This document shows, piece by piece, positions 25,130 through 32,251 of a stretch of DNA of 45,324 bases; the stretch's first letter is position 1; every line of letters starts with the position of its first letter. Both the position numbers and the translations under genes were made by a program. Below the pieces are notes generated by a model. The model made no database searches, had not been told where the DNA came from, and was given only the letters and a program-made list of their open reading frames with translations. Source of the DNA: JACKGS01 sp964448015 (GTDB lineage Bacteria > Patescibacteriota > Saccharimonadia > Saccharimonadales > UBA7683). Where the stretch lies: NCBI GenBank assembly GCA_964448015.1, contig CAYUUV010000002.1:1-45324 (forward strand), in the 5' to 3' direction.

Positions 25130-26302
25130 ATGGATATACAAATTAAACAACTCGTTGCAGCCGTGAAGCAGATCGCTGAAGAAAAGAATTTGCCCGAAGA
25201 TATTGTACACGAAGCAGTAGAGCAGGCGTTGGCTGCAGCCTATCGTAAAGATTTTGGCGAGCGTGAGCAAAACGTTACCGTTCAATTAAACGCCAATACC
25301 GGTGAAATGACGGCAATCACCAGTTATGATGTTGTTGAAGATGATGCGGTTGAAAATGACGCCCAGCAACTAACGCTTGAACAGGCGCGAACATTCAAAA
25401 AAGACGCTAAACTTGGCGACGTTATAACTGAACAAGCACATCCAACAACCTTTGGCCGCGTGGCAGCTCAGACAGCTAAGCAGGTAATTTTGCAGCGGCT
25501 TCGTGAAGCTGAGCGAGAGATTGTGATGAACGAATACGAAGATAAAATTGGCACCGTGATTGTGGGTACAGTGCAGCGCGTAGAGCCGCGCGTAGTACGT
25601 ATTGACCTTGGGAAGGCTACGGGTATTTTGCCTGCCAGCGAACAAATTCAAGGTGAATATTATAATGTTGGTTCACGCATTAAAGTATTTTTGAAAGATG
25701 TCGAGCGTGGTAATCGCGGCCCGCAGCTGGTACTTTCTAGGGCTAGCGAAGAATTTATAGATTACCTATTTCGACAAGAAGTCCCTGAAATGGAAACTGG
25801 CGCAGTAGAAATTAAAGGCATTGCCCGGCAGGCTGGTATGCGAACAAAAATCGCTGTGGCATCAACCGTACCGGGTGTTGACCCTGTTGGTACATTTGTG
25901 GGTGGCCATGGTACTCGAGTGCAGGCTGTTATGAATGAAATTGGCGATCAAGAAAAAATTGATATCGTTACTTTTGCTGAAAATATCGAAGAATACATTA
26001 AAAATGCACTTTCACCAACCGAGGTTATTCGAGTAGAGCTGAATGAAAAAGCAAAACACGCCCGGGTTATTGTTGACCAATCTCAGCTTTCTATTGCAAT
26101 TGGTAAGGCTGGTCAGAATGTGCGGCTTGCCAGTAAGCTCACTGGGTATGAACTGGATATCGAATCCGGCACACCAGCTCCGGTAGTTGAAGAAAAACCT
26201 GTTGAAGAAGAAAAGCCAGTTGAGAAGAAGTCAACTAAACCAAAGCGCCGCGATGATATCGAAGCAGGGTTACTTGGCGCAATTGAAGAACACGGCGAAT
26301 AA
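25130..26302 (+). CDS. nusA: Transcription termination/antitermination factor NusA
   Basis: NusA binds RNA polymerase and modulates pausing, termination and antitermination. The 390-residue protein has the N-terminal RNAP-binding domain (about 1-130), the S1 domain with VGTVQRVEPRVVRIDLGKATGILPASEQ (about 142-172, split by strands), and two KH domains (EIKGIARQAGMRTKIAV at about 225 and SQLSIAIGKAGQNVRLAS at about 318-335). The protein ends in a charged EEK/Pro-rich tail rather than acidic repeats. The start has AAAGGAG at 25116-25122. Unlike its neighbours it has a real leader. Confidence 0.96.
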   Translation: MDIQIKQLVAAVKQIAEEKNLPEDIVHEAVEQALAAAYRKDFGEREQNVTVQLNANTGEMTAITSYDVVEDDAVENDAQQLTLEQARTFKKDAKLGDVITEQAHPTTFGRVAAQTAKQVILQRLREAEREIVMNEYEDKIGTVIVGTVQRVEPRVVRIDLGKATGILPASEQIQGEYYNVGSRIKVFLKDVERGNRGPQLVLSRASEEFIDYLFRQEVPEMETGAVEIKGIARQAGMRTKIAVASTVPGVDPVGTFVGGHGTRVQAVMNEIGDQEKIDIVTFAENIEEYIKNALSPTEVIRVELNEKAKHARVIVDQSQLSIAIGKAGQNVRLASKLTGYELDIESGTPAPVVEEKPVEEEKPVEKKSTKPKRRDDIEAGLLGAIEEHGE

Positions 26303-26318
26303 ATCTCCTTACCCCTCA

Positions 26319-26390
26319 CCACTTTCGTCAGCAAAAGTGGTACAAAACTGCCGCCTAGACTCAAAAAAGTGATGGTCAGAATCACCTTTT
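26319..26390. terminator. Two hairpins after nusA, the second a likely bidirectional terminator
   Basis: CCACTTT (26319-26325) pairs with AAAGTGG (26334-26340). Then AAAAGTGAT (26365-26373) pairs with ATCACCTTTT (26381-26390) around GGTCAGA, with A and T tracts on both sides so that it could work in either direction. Confidence 0.5.
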
Positions 26391-26437
26391 CCTCTTTGGC
26401 TCCTGTGGGACTCACTGCACTGACGTTTCGTTCAAAC

Positions 26438-26519
26438 ATCCTCGTCGCGCAAGGAGTAAAAGTAGCTTCTTCTCTGGGTTTTTGAGTAGGCGAGGATGCT
26501 ACCCTCGCTTAACAGCGAG
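26438..26519. other. Structured intergenic segment upstream of the clpC operator
   Basis: CATCCTCG (26438-26445) and CGAGGATG (26491-26498) are perfect 8-bp arms around 45 nt, directly followed by a second hairpin CTCGC/GCGAG (26504-26508 and 26515-26519). No open frame explains it. It could be a small RNA, a nested terminator or a relic. Confidence 0.4.
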
Positions 26520-26551
26520 TTAATAATGACTAATAATCCATGAAGTAAAAA

Positions 26552-26578
26552 TTAGCACTCTTGCATTTAGAGTGCTAA
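26552..26578 (+). promoter_or_regulatory. clpC: CIRCE operator (HrcA binding site) of clpC
   Basis: TTAGCACTC (26552-26560), nine bases, GAGTGCTAA (26570-26578): a perfect match to the CIRCE consensus inverted repeat TTAGCACTC-N9-GAGTGCTAA. HrcA repressor binds CIRCE and releases it on heat or protein-folding stress. The operator covers the spacer and -35 of the clpC promoter, so bound HrcA would block polymerase. Confidence 0.95.
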
Positions 26579-26588
26579 ATGCTACAAT
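26561..26588 (+). promoter_or_regulatory. clpC: clpC promoter inside and beside CIRCE, leaderless
   Basis: TTGCAT (26561-26566) lies in the central 9 bp of CIRCE, then a 16-bp spacer and TACAAT (26583-26588), which ends 6 nt before ATG 26595. No Shine-Dalgarno is present. Confidence 0.75.
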
Positions 26589-26594
26589 GGATTT

Positions 26595-29105
26595 ATGCAG
26601 GCAAGCAGAGATTTCCAGGATTTCCTTGACCACTTAACCGAGAATGCGCGGTTAAGTCTTCAGCATGCCGAAGGCATTGCGCGCAGTTTTGGCAGTGTCT
26701 ACATTGGCACAGAGCATATTTTACTGGGCGTTTTAAGCCAAGACACTTCCGTTGGGGCTCAATTATTGCAGTCTACTGGCGTCACCCTTGAAAAAGCTCG
26801 GACTGTACTAAAAGTTGGCGCACCACGTACCGCTGTATCACAGTTGCCCAACAAGGGCCTGAGTGAAGCCGCTAAGTTGACCTTACGCACTAGTTGGGAA
26901 ATTGCGAAGGAATTTAATCAAAATTATTGTGGGACTGAACATATCTTGTACAGTATCTTGATTCAAAAGAACGCCAGAGCCAACACGTTGCTGCGCGATT
27001 TAAATATCGGCGTTCATTCATTAGTGGCGGAGCTTGAACAATACCTGAACCAGCAGGGATACGAATATGATGACCATAAACCGACACGAACAGCGAAGCC
27101 TCAGAAGAAGCAGAGTGCTCTGGAATTTTTTGGCACCGATCTGACTCAAGAGGCTCGGAATAAAAAGCTTGACCCTGTGATTGGTCGTGAAAATGAAATT
27201 CGACGTATGATTACCATTCTTTCACGGCGGACGAAAAATAATCCTATTTTGATTGGTGAGCCAGGCGTTGGTAAAACAGCAATTGTTGAGGGTTTGGCAC
27301 AGCGTATTGCGAAGGAAGAAGTGCCGGAAAACCTCTTGAACAAACGAGTAGTGATGCTTGATCTGGTAGGTATGATTGCCGGAACAAAGTATAGAGGTGA
27401 ATTTGAAGAGCGGCTGAAAGCTGTTATGAATGAACTCACCGAAGATGCCAATGCTATCGTATTTATAGATGAAATTCACCTCTTGGTTGGTGCAGGTTCT
27501 GCTGAAGGTGCTATGGATGCTGCCAATATTTTAAAGCCAGTGTTGGCCCGCGGTACTATGCGTCTGATTGGCGCAACAACGATTGATGAATATAAAAAGA
27601 GTATCGCAAAAGATGCGGCACTCAACAGGCGTTTTCAGACGATTGAGGTGTTACCACCATCGCTTGATGAAACAGAGGCGATTTTGCGTGGACTACGTCC
27701 TCACTATGAAAAACATCACAATGTTGAAATTACCGATGATGTTCTACTGCATGCTGTCAGGATGAGTGATAAATATATGAGCGAACGATTTATGCCGGAC
27801 AAAGCACTTGATTTACTGGATGAAGCTGCAGCTTTTAAGCGTGTAGAACGCAATGATGTACCCGAATATCAACGAGGCTTGCTGCGCGAAATTAAGCTCA
27901 CAAAATCACGTATGCATGAAGCGGTGGTGCGTGAAAACTTTGAAGCTGCGGCTAAGCAAAAAAATAAACTTGCCGACTTAGAACGAGTTCTTGAAGCCGA
28001 GCGAGGTAAATCTCAACCGCCACTAAAGTTGCAGGAAGAAGATCTTGCAAAAACAATTAGCTTAATGACTGGCATTCCAGCGCACCGTATTTTAAAAAAA
28101 GAGGCCGCTTACTTGTTGCAGCTTGAAAAGGCCTTGGGTAAAAAAGTGATTGGCCAACGCGAGGCAATTTCAGCGGTTGCCAAAGCAATCAGACGTAACC
28201 GATCTGGCATTAGCGATCCCCGCCGGCCAATTGGTTCATTCGTATTTTTAGGCCCATCGGGGGTTGGTAAAACCGAATTGGCCCGCACTTTGGCGCGAGA
28301 GCTGTATGACCGTGAAGACGCCTTAATTAAAATCGATATGAGTGAATTTGCTGAACGGCACACCGCCTCACGGCTTGTCGGTGCCCCAGCCGGCTATGTA
28401 GGCTACGAAGAAGGCGGGCAGCTCACCGACAAGGTGCGTCGCAATCCCTATAGCTTGATTTTGCTTGATGAAATTGAAAAAGCACATCCTGATATCTTCA
28501 ATATGTTGTTGCAAATTCTTGAAGACGGCGTGTTGACTGACGCAAAAGGTCGGACTGTTGATTTCACGAACACGGTGATTATCATGACTGGTAATGTTGG
28601 TGCCGAGCAGTTGCAGCGAGAGTCTACTCTTGGCTTTCGAGCTGAAACACAGTCTGAGGTTGAAGATCTTGAGCAGCTGCATGAAGAAAATAAAGAAAAG
28701 GTTCTTGAAGAGCTAAAGCTGGTAATGCGGCCAGAGCTGATCAACCGCATAGACAAGCTGATTATTTTCCGAGCGCTGACAACCAAAGAAGCTCTCAAGG
28801 TGCTTGATCTACAACTTGCCGAGCTAAATAGCCGCTTGGCTCAAGAACGACAGTTACAACTGCAAGTAAATACTGCGGTTCGCCGCCACCTTTTGAAAGA
28901 AGGCTATCTTCCGCAAACCGGCGTTCGAACACTGAGACGCGTCTTACAAGATGAAATTGAAGACCAGATTGCCGAAGGATTATTAAAACGCGCATACGGA
29001 CCGCATCAAACCATTCTTGTTGAGCTGCAAAAAGGCGTGCTCGTGTTCAAGACACAAAAGCCAGCTCGTGCCGTCAAACAGCCTGTTGCGGCTCATCGTT
29101 CGTAA
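26595..29105 (+). CDS. clpC: ATP-dependent protease ATPase subunit ClpC
   Basis: ClpC unfolds substrates for ClpP. The 836-residue protein has a duplicated Clp-N domain (about 5-145, with YIGTEHILLG and YCGTEHILYS repeats), AAA-1 with Walker A GEPGVGKTA (about 221-229) and Walker B IVFIDEIH (about 290), a short middle domain with a UVR-like helix (LLREIKLTKSRMHEAV..NFEAAAKQKNKL, about 430-460), and AAA-2 with GPSGVGKTELA (about 553-563). The short middle region distinguishes it from ClpB. Regulation is by CIRCE/HrcA from the sequence; no CtsR box is seen. Confidence 0.95.
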   Translation: MQASRDFQDFLDHLTENARLSLQHAEGIARSFGSVYIGTEHILLGVLSQDTSVGAQLLQSTGVTLEKARTVLKVGAPRTAVSQLPNKGLSEAAKLTLRTSWEIAKEFNQNYCGTEHILYSILIQKNARANTLLRDLNIGVHSLVAELEQYLNQQGYEYDDHKPTRTAKPQKKQSALEFFGTDLTQEARNKKLDPVIGRENEIRRMITILSRRTKNNPILIGEPGVGKTAIVEGLAQRIAKEEVPENLLNKRVVMLDLVGMIAGTKYRGEFEERLKAVMNELTEDANAIVFIDEIHLLVGAGSAEGAMDAANILKPVLARGTMRLIGATTIDEYKKSIAKDAALNRRFQTIEVLPPSLDETEAILRGLRPHYEKHHNVEITDDVLLHAVRMSDKYMSERFMPDKALDLLDEAAAFKRVERNDVPEYQRGLLREIKLTKSRMHEAVVRENFEAAAKQKNKLADLERVLEAERGKSQPPLKLQEEDLAKTISLMTGIPAHRILKKEAAYLLQLEKALGKKVIGQREAISAVAKAIRRNRSGISDPRRPIGSFVFLGPSGVGKTELARTLARELYDREDALIKIDMSEFAERHTASRLVGAPAGYVGYEEGGQLTDKVRRNPYSLILLDEIEKAHPDIFNMLLQILEDGVLTDAKGRTVDFTNTVIIMTGNVGAEQLQRESTLGFRAETQSEVEDLEQLHEENKEKVLEELKLVMRPELINRIDKLIIFRALTTKEALKVLDLQLAELNSRLAQERQLQLQVNTAVRRHLLKEGYLPQTGVRTLRRVLQDEIEDQIAEGLLKRAYGPHQTILVELQKGVLVFKTQKPARAVKQPVAAHRS

Positions 29106-29111
29106 GCGGTA

Positions 29112-29120
29112 TGGTATTAT
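29112..29120 (+). promoter_or_regulatory. Extended -10 element before the metalloprotease gene
   Basis: TGGTATTAT ends 10 nt before ATG 29131, giving a leader of about 4 nt at most. Confidence 0.45.
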
Positions 29121-29130
29121 AAAATCAGAT

Positions 29131-30087
29131 ATGAAGAAGGTAATATCTGTTCTGGTGGTGTTGGTATGTGCGGCTGCCGGCGGGTGGGCAGTACTGAATT
29201 GGCAGTGGATCAAAGATTCCTATACGGTACATTCTTCAGATGTGCAAGCGGAAGCTACCGCCCTGCAGTCACAACTTGGCTTAACACCGCACGCAGATTT
29301 TATATTTAAAGCCAGTCGACCTGAGGTTCAAGATTCGACTCAATTTAACAAGTCGTGTGCCAACGTACATCATGAACAAAGTATTGTACTGGGGTGCTAC
29401 ACGGCCCAGCGTTTTTATATTTTTGACGTTGATGATGAGCGGTTGGCTGGCGTGAAAGAAGTGACTGCCGCTCATGAGTTGTTGCATGCTGTGTATGAGC
29501 GTCTCTCAACGCGTGAGAAAGAGCGTCTCGATGCACTACTGACAACCACGGCCGCCCAAATCACCAGCCAGCGTTTTATAGACACGCTTGGTCAGTACGA
29601 AAAAACTCAACCGAGTCAGATCACCAACGAACTTCATTCTATTTTAGGTACCGAGATCCAAGATTTGCCGCCAGAACTGGAGGCGCATTATGCTCGGTAC
29701 TTCACAAACAGAAAGCAAATTGTTGCCTATGCCGTGCAATATGAAAGTACCTTTACCGCTTTAGAGTCAGATATTGAAAAATATGATACGCAGTTAGCCG
29801 ATTTAGCAGAACGCAAAGGTACCCTGGAAGCAAGCCTGGAACAGGCGCAGCGCAGTATTGCCAGTGAACAGAGTCGCTTAAATCAGTTACGTGAATCAGA
29901 TAACATCACAGAATATAACGCGGCAGTGCCCGACTTCAATACGCGCGTACGCAACTATAATGCTGATATTGTATCGCTCAAAGCGGTTATCGAAGAATAC
30001 AATACTATCGTTGAAAAACGAAATAGCCTGGCAACCACGCAGAGTGACTTAGTGCACGAACTCAACAGTAACTTCCAGTCTTTGTAA
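29131..30087 (+). CDS. Membrane-anchored HExxH metalloprotease-like protein with coiled-coil tail
   Basis: The 318-residue product has an N-terminal membrane helix or uncleaved signal (about 4-24), a globular domain with H115-E-L-L-H119 in TAAHELLHAVYERLS (the zincin signature H-E-x-x-H), two Cys upstream (about 76 and 89), and a long C-terminal region (about 205-318) with heptad hydrophobics that should be coiled coil. The third zinc ligand is not identified; a Glu after about 20-60 residues is possible. The frame is open from 29017, but that portion overlaps clpC; ATG 29131 is the proper start. It faces the outside and could act on the cell envelope or host contacts; that is inference. Confidence 0.75.
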   Translation: MKKVISVLVVLVCAAAGGWAVLNWQWIKDSYTVHSSDVQAEATALQSQLGLTPHADFIFKASRPEVQDSTQFNKSCANVHHEQSIVLGCYTAQRFYIFDVDDERLAGVKEVTAAHELLHAVYERLSTREKERLDALLTTTAAQITSQRFIDTLGQYEKTQPSQITNELHSILGTEIQDLPPELEAHYARYFTNRKQIVAYAVQYESTFTALESDIEKYDTQLADLAERKGTLEASLEQAQRSIASEQSRLNQLRESDNITEYNAAVPDFNTRVRNYNADIVSLKAVIEEYNTIVEKRNSLATTQSDLVHELNSNFQSL

Positions 30088-30094
30088 TCAGCGG

Positions 30095-30103
30095 TGGTAT
30101 ACT
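30095..30103 (+). promoter_or_regulatory. radA: Extended -10 promoter of radA
   Basis: TGGTATACT ends 9 nt before ATG 30113; the transcript would have a leader of about 3 nt. Confidence 0.6.
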
Positions 30104-30112
30104 AGGTATGAA

Positions 30113-31456
30113 ATGACAAAATCAACAATGCAATTTGTGTGTCAAGAATGCGGGAGCCGCCACAGTAAGTGGGCTGGGCGATGCAGTAATTGTGGCGCCT
30201 GGAATAGTCTTGTAGAAGAACTGCCGGTTAGTCAAGATATTACCCTTGCGGCAGCTAAGGGCACAAAACTGCAGGCCACCGCAATTCATAAAGTGACAAA
30301 AAGCCAAAAAGCGGTTCGGCTTGCGACAGGGGTGCATGATGTTGACTCCGTACTTGGCGGTGGCTTTGTGAGTGGTAGTGTGAATTTGATTGCCGGTCAG
30401 CCGGGTATTGGTAAAAGCACATTATTAATGCAGCTTTCGGCGCAATTGTCGCGAGCTCACGGTGTGCTATACGTCAGTGGCGAGGAGTCACTTGAGCAGG
30501 TGAGTTTACGCGCTTCCCGTATTACACCGAAAGACCAGAATGTGATGCTGGCAAGCTCAACCAGTAGCGATGATATCGCTGCAACAATACTGAGCGGTGA
30601 TTTTCAAGTTGTCATTGTTGATTCAATTCAAACGGTTTCGTGTGCTGCAGTTTCATCAGCACCTGGTTCGGTGAGTCAAATTACAAATAGCACTTACTTG
30701 TTGACGCAAGCCGCTAAGCAGGCAAACGTAACATTAATTTTGGTTGGTCATGTCACGAAAGAAGGCAGCATAGCTGGGCCGAAATTAATGGAGCACCTGG
30801 TTGATGTGGTATTGAACCTGGAAGGTGATCGCTATGGTGGTTTTAAGGTGCTCAGGGCGGTCAAAAACCGATACGGTTCAACTTCAGAAGTGGGGATATT
30901 TGATATGACCGAGAGCGGGTTGCAACCAGTTGATAATCCGTCGGCTGTTTTATTGGCGGAACGGCAGGTTGCTGACGGTTCTATTGTACTTGCTGCAATG
31001 GAAGGCACACGGCCTATTCTGGTTGAAGTACAGGCGCTGGTGAACAGAACATCGTTTGGGTATCCAAAGCGAGCGGCCTCGGGTTTTGACTTGAACAGAC
31101 TAAACCTTCTCACTGCGGTTCTTACACGGCGAACAAAGTTGGATTTAAGTGAGTATGACGTATATATTAATATTGTCGGCGGCATTAAAATTACCGAACC
31201 AGCAGCTGATTTAGCGGTGTGCATGGCAATTGCCTCGGCCGCCAAAGGAATGCAGTTGAGTCAGGACGCCGTGGTGTTTGGCGAAGTCGGACTTTCTGGT
31301 GAGGTACGCCACGTGCCAAATATGGAAAAACGTCTGAAAGAAGCTCAGCAACTTGGTTTTGCACTTTCAATTGGACCGCGGTCAGACAAAAAAATGAACA
31401 AACTACACAGTGTTTCAAACTTACGTGAAGCGCTCAACACATATTTAAAATCATAG
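30113..31456 (+). CDS. radA: DNA repair protein RadA (Sms)
   Basis: RadA is a RecA-like branch-migration ATPase in recombination. The 447-residue protein has the N-terminal four-Cys zinc finger CQECG...CSNCG (about 6-26), Walker A GQPGIGKSTLL (about 95-105), the RadA motif KNRYGSTSEVG (about 251-261) and a C-terminal Lon-protease-like domain (about 300-447) that carries VVFGEVGLSGEVR. ATG 30113 is in frame; an ATG at 30108 is out of frame. It is 14 nt before the next gene. Confidence 0.95.
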   Translation: MTKSTMQFVCQECGSRHSKWAGRCSNCGAWNSLVEELPVSQDITLAAAKGTKLQATAIHKVTKSQKAVRLATGVHDVDSVLGGGFVSGSVNLIAGQPGIGKSTLLMQLSAQLSRAHGVLYVSGEESLEQVSLRASRITPKDQNVMLASSTSSDDIAATILSGDFQVVIVDSIQTVSCAAVSSAPGSVSQITNSTYLLTQAAKQANVTLILVGHVTKEGSIAGPKLMEHLVDVVLNLEGDRYGGFKVLRAVKNRYGSTSEVGIFDMTESGLQPVDNPSAVLLAERQVADGSIVLAAMEGTRPILVEVQALVNRTSFGYPKRAASGFDLNRLNLLTAVLTRRTKLDLSEYDVYINIVGGIKITEPAADLAVCMAIASAAKGMQLSQDAVVFGEVGLSGEVRHVPNMEKRLKEAQQLGFALSIGPRSDKKMNKLHSVSNLREALNTYLKS

Positions 31457-31470
31457 GAACCATCACCGAC

Positions 31471-32235
31471 ATGTTATATGCAATTTTCATAGTTTCCAGC
31501 ATCAGCCTTGTTATGAGCAGCTACGTATTATGGCGTTTAATGCCTCGTTCTGACCGTCATCATAATTCAGTACTGCTTGATACCAGTGCGCTTATGGACG
31601 GAAGAATTTTAGAAGTTGTCAAATCTGGATTTGTACCAGATCAGCTTATTATTCCACGGTTTGTGATTGCTGAAATGCAGTTACTTGCAGATAAATCTGA
31701 TCACCTCAAGCGAGAACGAGCTCGTTATGGTTTACAGATCGTTCAAGATCTACAAGACGTTCGCTTGAGCGAGGTAATTATTTCTGGGGAAGACGTGAAG
31801 TCTGAATCAGGGGTTGACGAAAAGCTCGTCAAACTTGCCCTTAAACGGGGATCACTATTATTCACCACTGACTATAATTTACTAAAAGTTGCAGAAATAG
31901 AAGGTGTTCGAGTACTCAACATTAATGAACTGGCCCAAAATCTGCGTCCAACACATGTTCCTGGCGAGCAAACAGACATTAAAATTATTGGCAAAGGACA
32001 AGACCGCAACCAAGGTGTCGGTTATTTAGAAGATGGCACACTGGTGGTTGTTGAGAAGGCGGCAAATCACCAGGGTAAGCGATTACGAATTGAATTTACA
32101 CGCAACCTTCAAACGACTGCCGGTCGCATGATGTTTGCACGAATCGTTGAAAAGCAGGGTTCGCGCACTATCGCGCAACGATCTGACAGTACTATGCAAA
32201 AACCCCGGCAGCCACGCAAGCAGCGGCAAGGGTAG
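31471..32235 (+). CDS. PIN-TRAM domain membrane ribonuclease-like protein (YacL family)
   Basis: The 254-residue protein has one N-terminal membrane helix (about 3-23), a PIN domain starting VLLDTSALMDGRI (about 34-46, first catalytic Asp), with IAEMQLLAD, DEKLVKLA and LFTTDYNLLKVA supplying the other acidic residues, then a TRAM domain (about 165-230, with GVGYLEDGTLVVVEKA). The tail is basic (QKPRQPRKQRQ). Full-length YacL has more membrane helices, so this is a shortened form. It follows radA in the same direction, as in many bacteria. Confidence 0.9.
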   Translation: MLYAIFIVSSISLVMSSYVLWRLMPRSDRHHNSVLLDTSALMDGRILEVVKSGFVPDQLIIPRFVIAEMQLLADKSDHLKRERARYGLQIVQDLQDVRLSEVIISGEDVKSESGVDEKLVKLALKRGSLLFTTDYNLLKVAEIEGVRVLNINELAQNLRPTHVPGEQTDIKIIGKGQDRNQGVGYLEDGTLVVVEKAANHQGKRLRIEFTRNLQTTAGRMMFARIVEKQGSRTIAQRSDSTMQKPRQPRKQRQG

Positions 32236-32251
32236 TCATATTAGTAGATGT

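Noticed and set aside
26401..26520. T-box-like leader on the minus strand (GAGGGTAGCATCC resembles an antiterminator)
   Set aside because: The match is weak, there is no specifier-loop architecture, and downstream on that strand is only the antisense of nusA.
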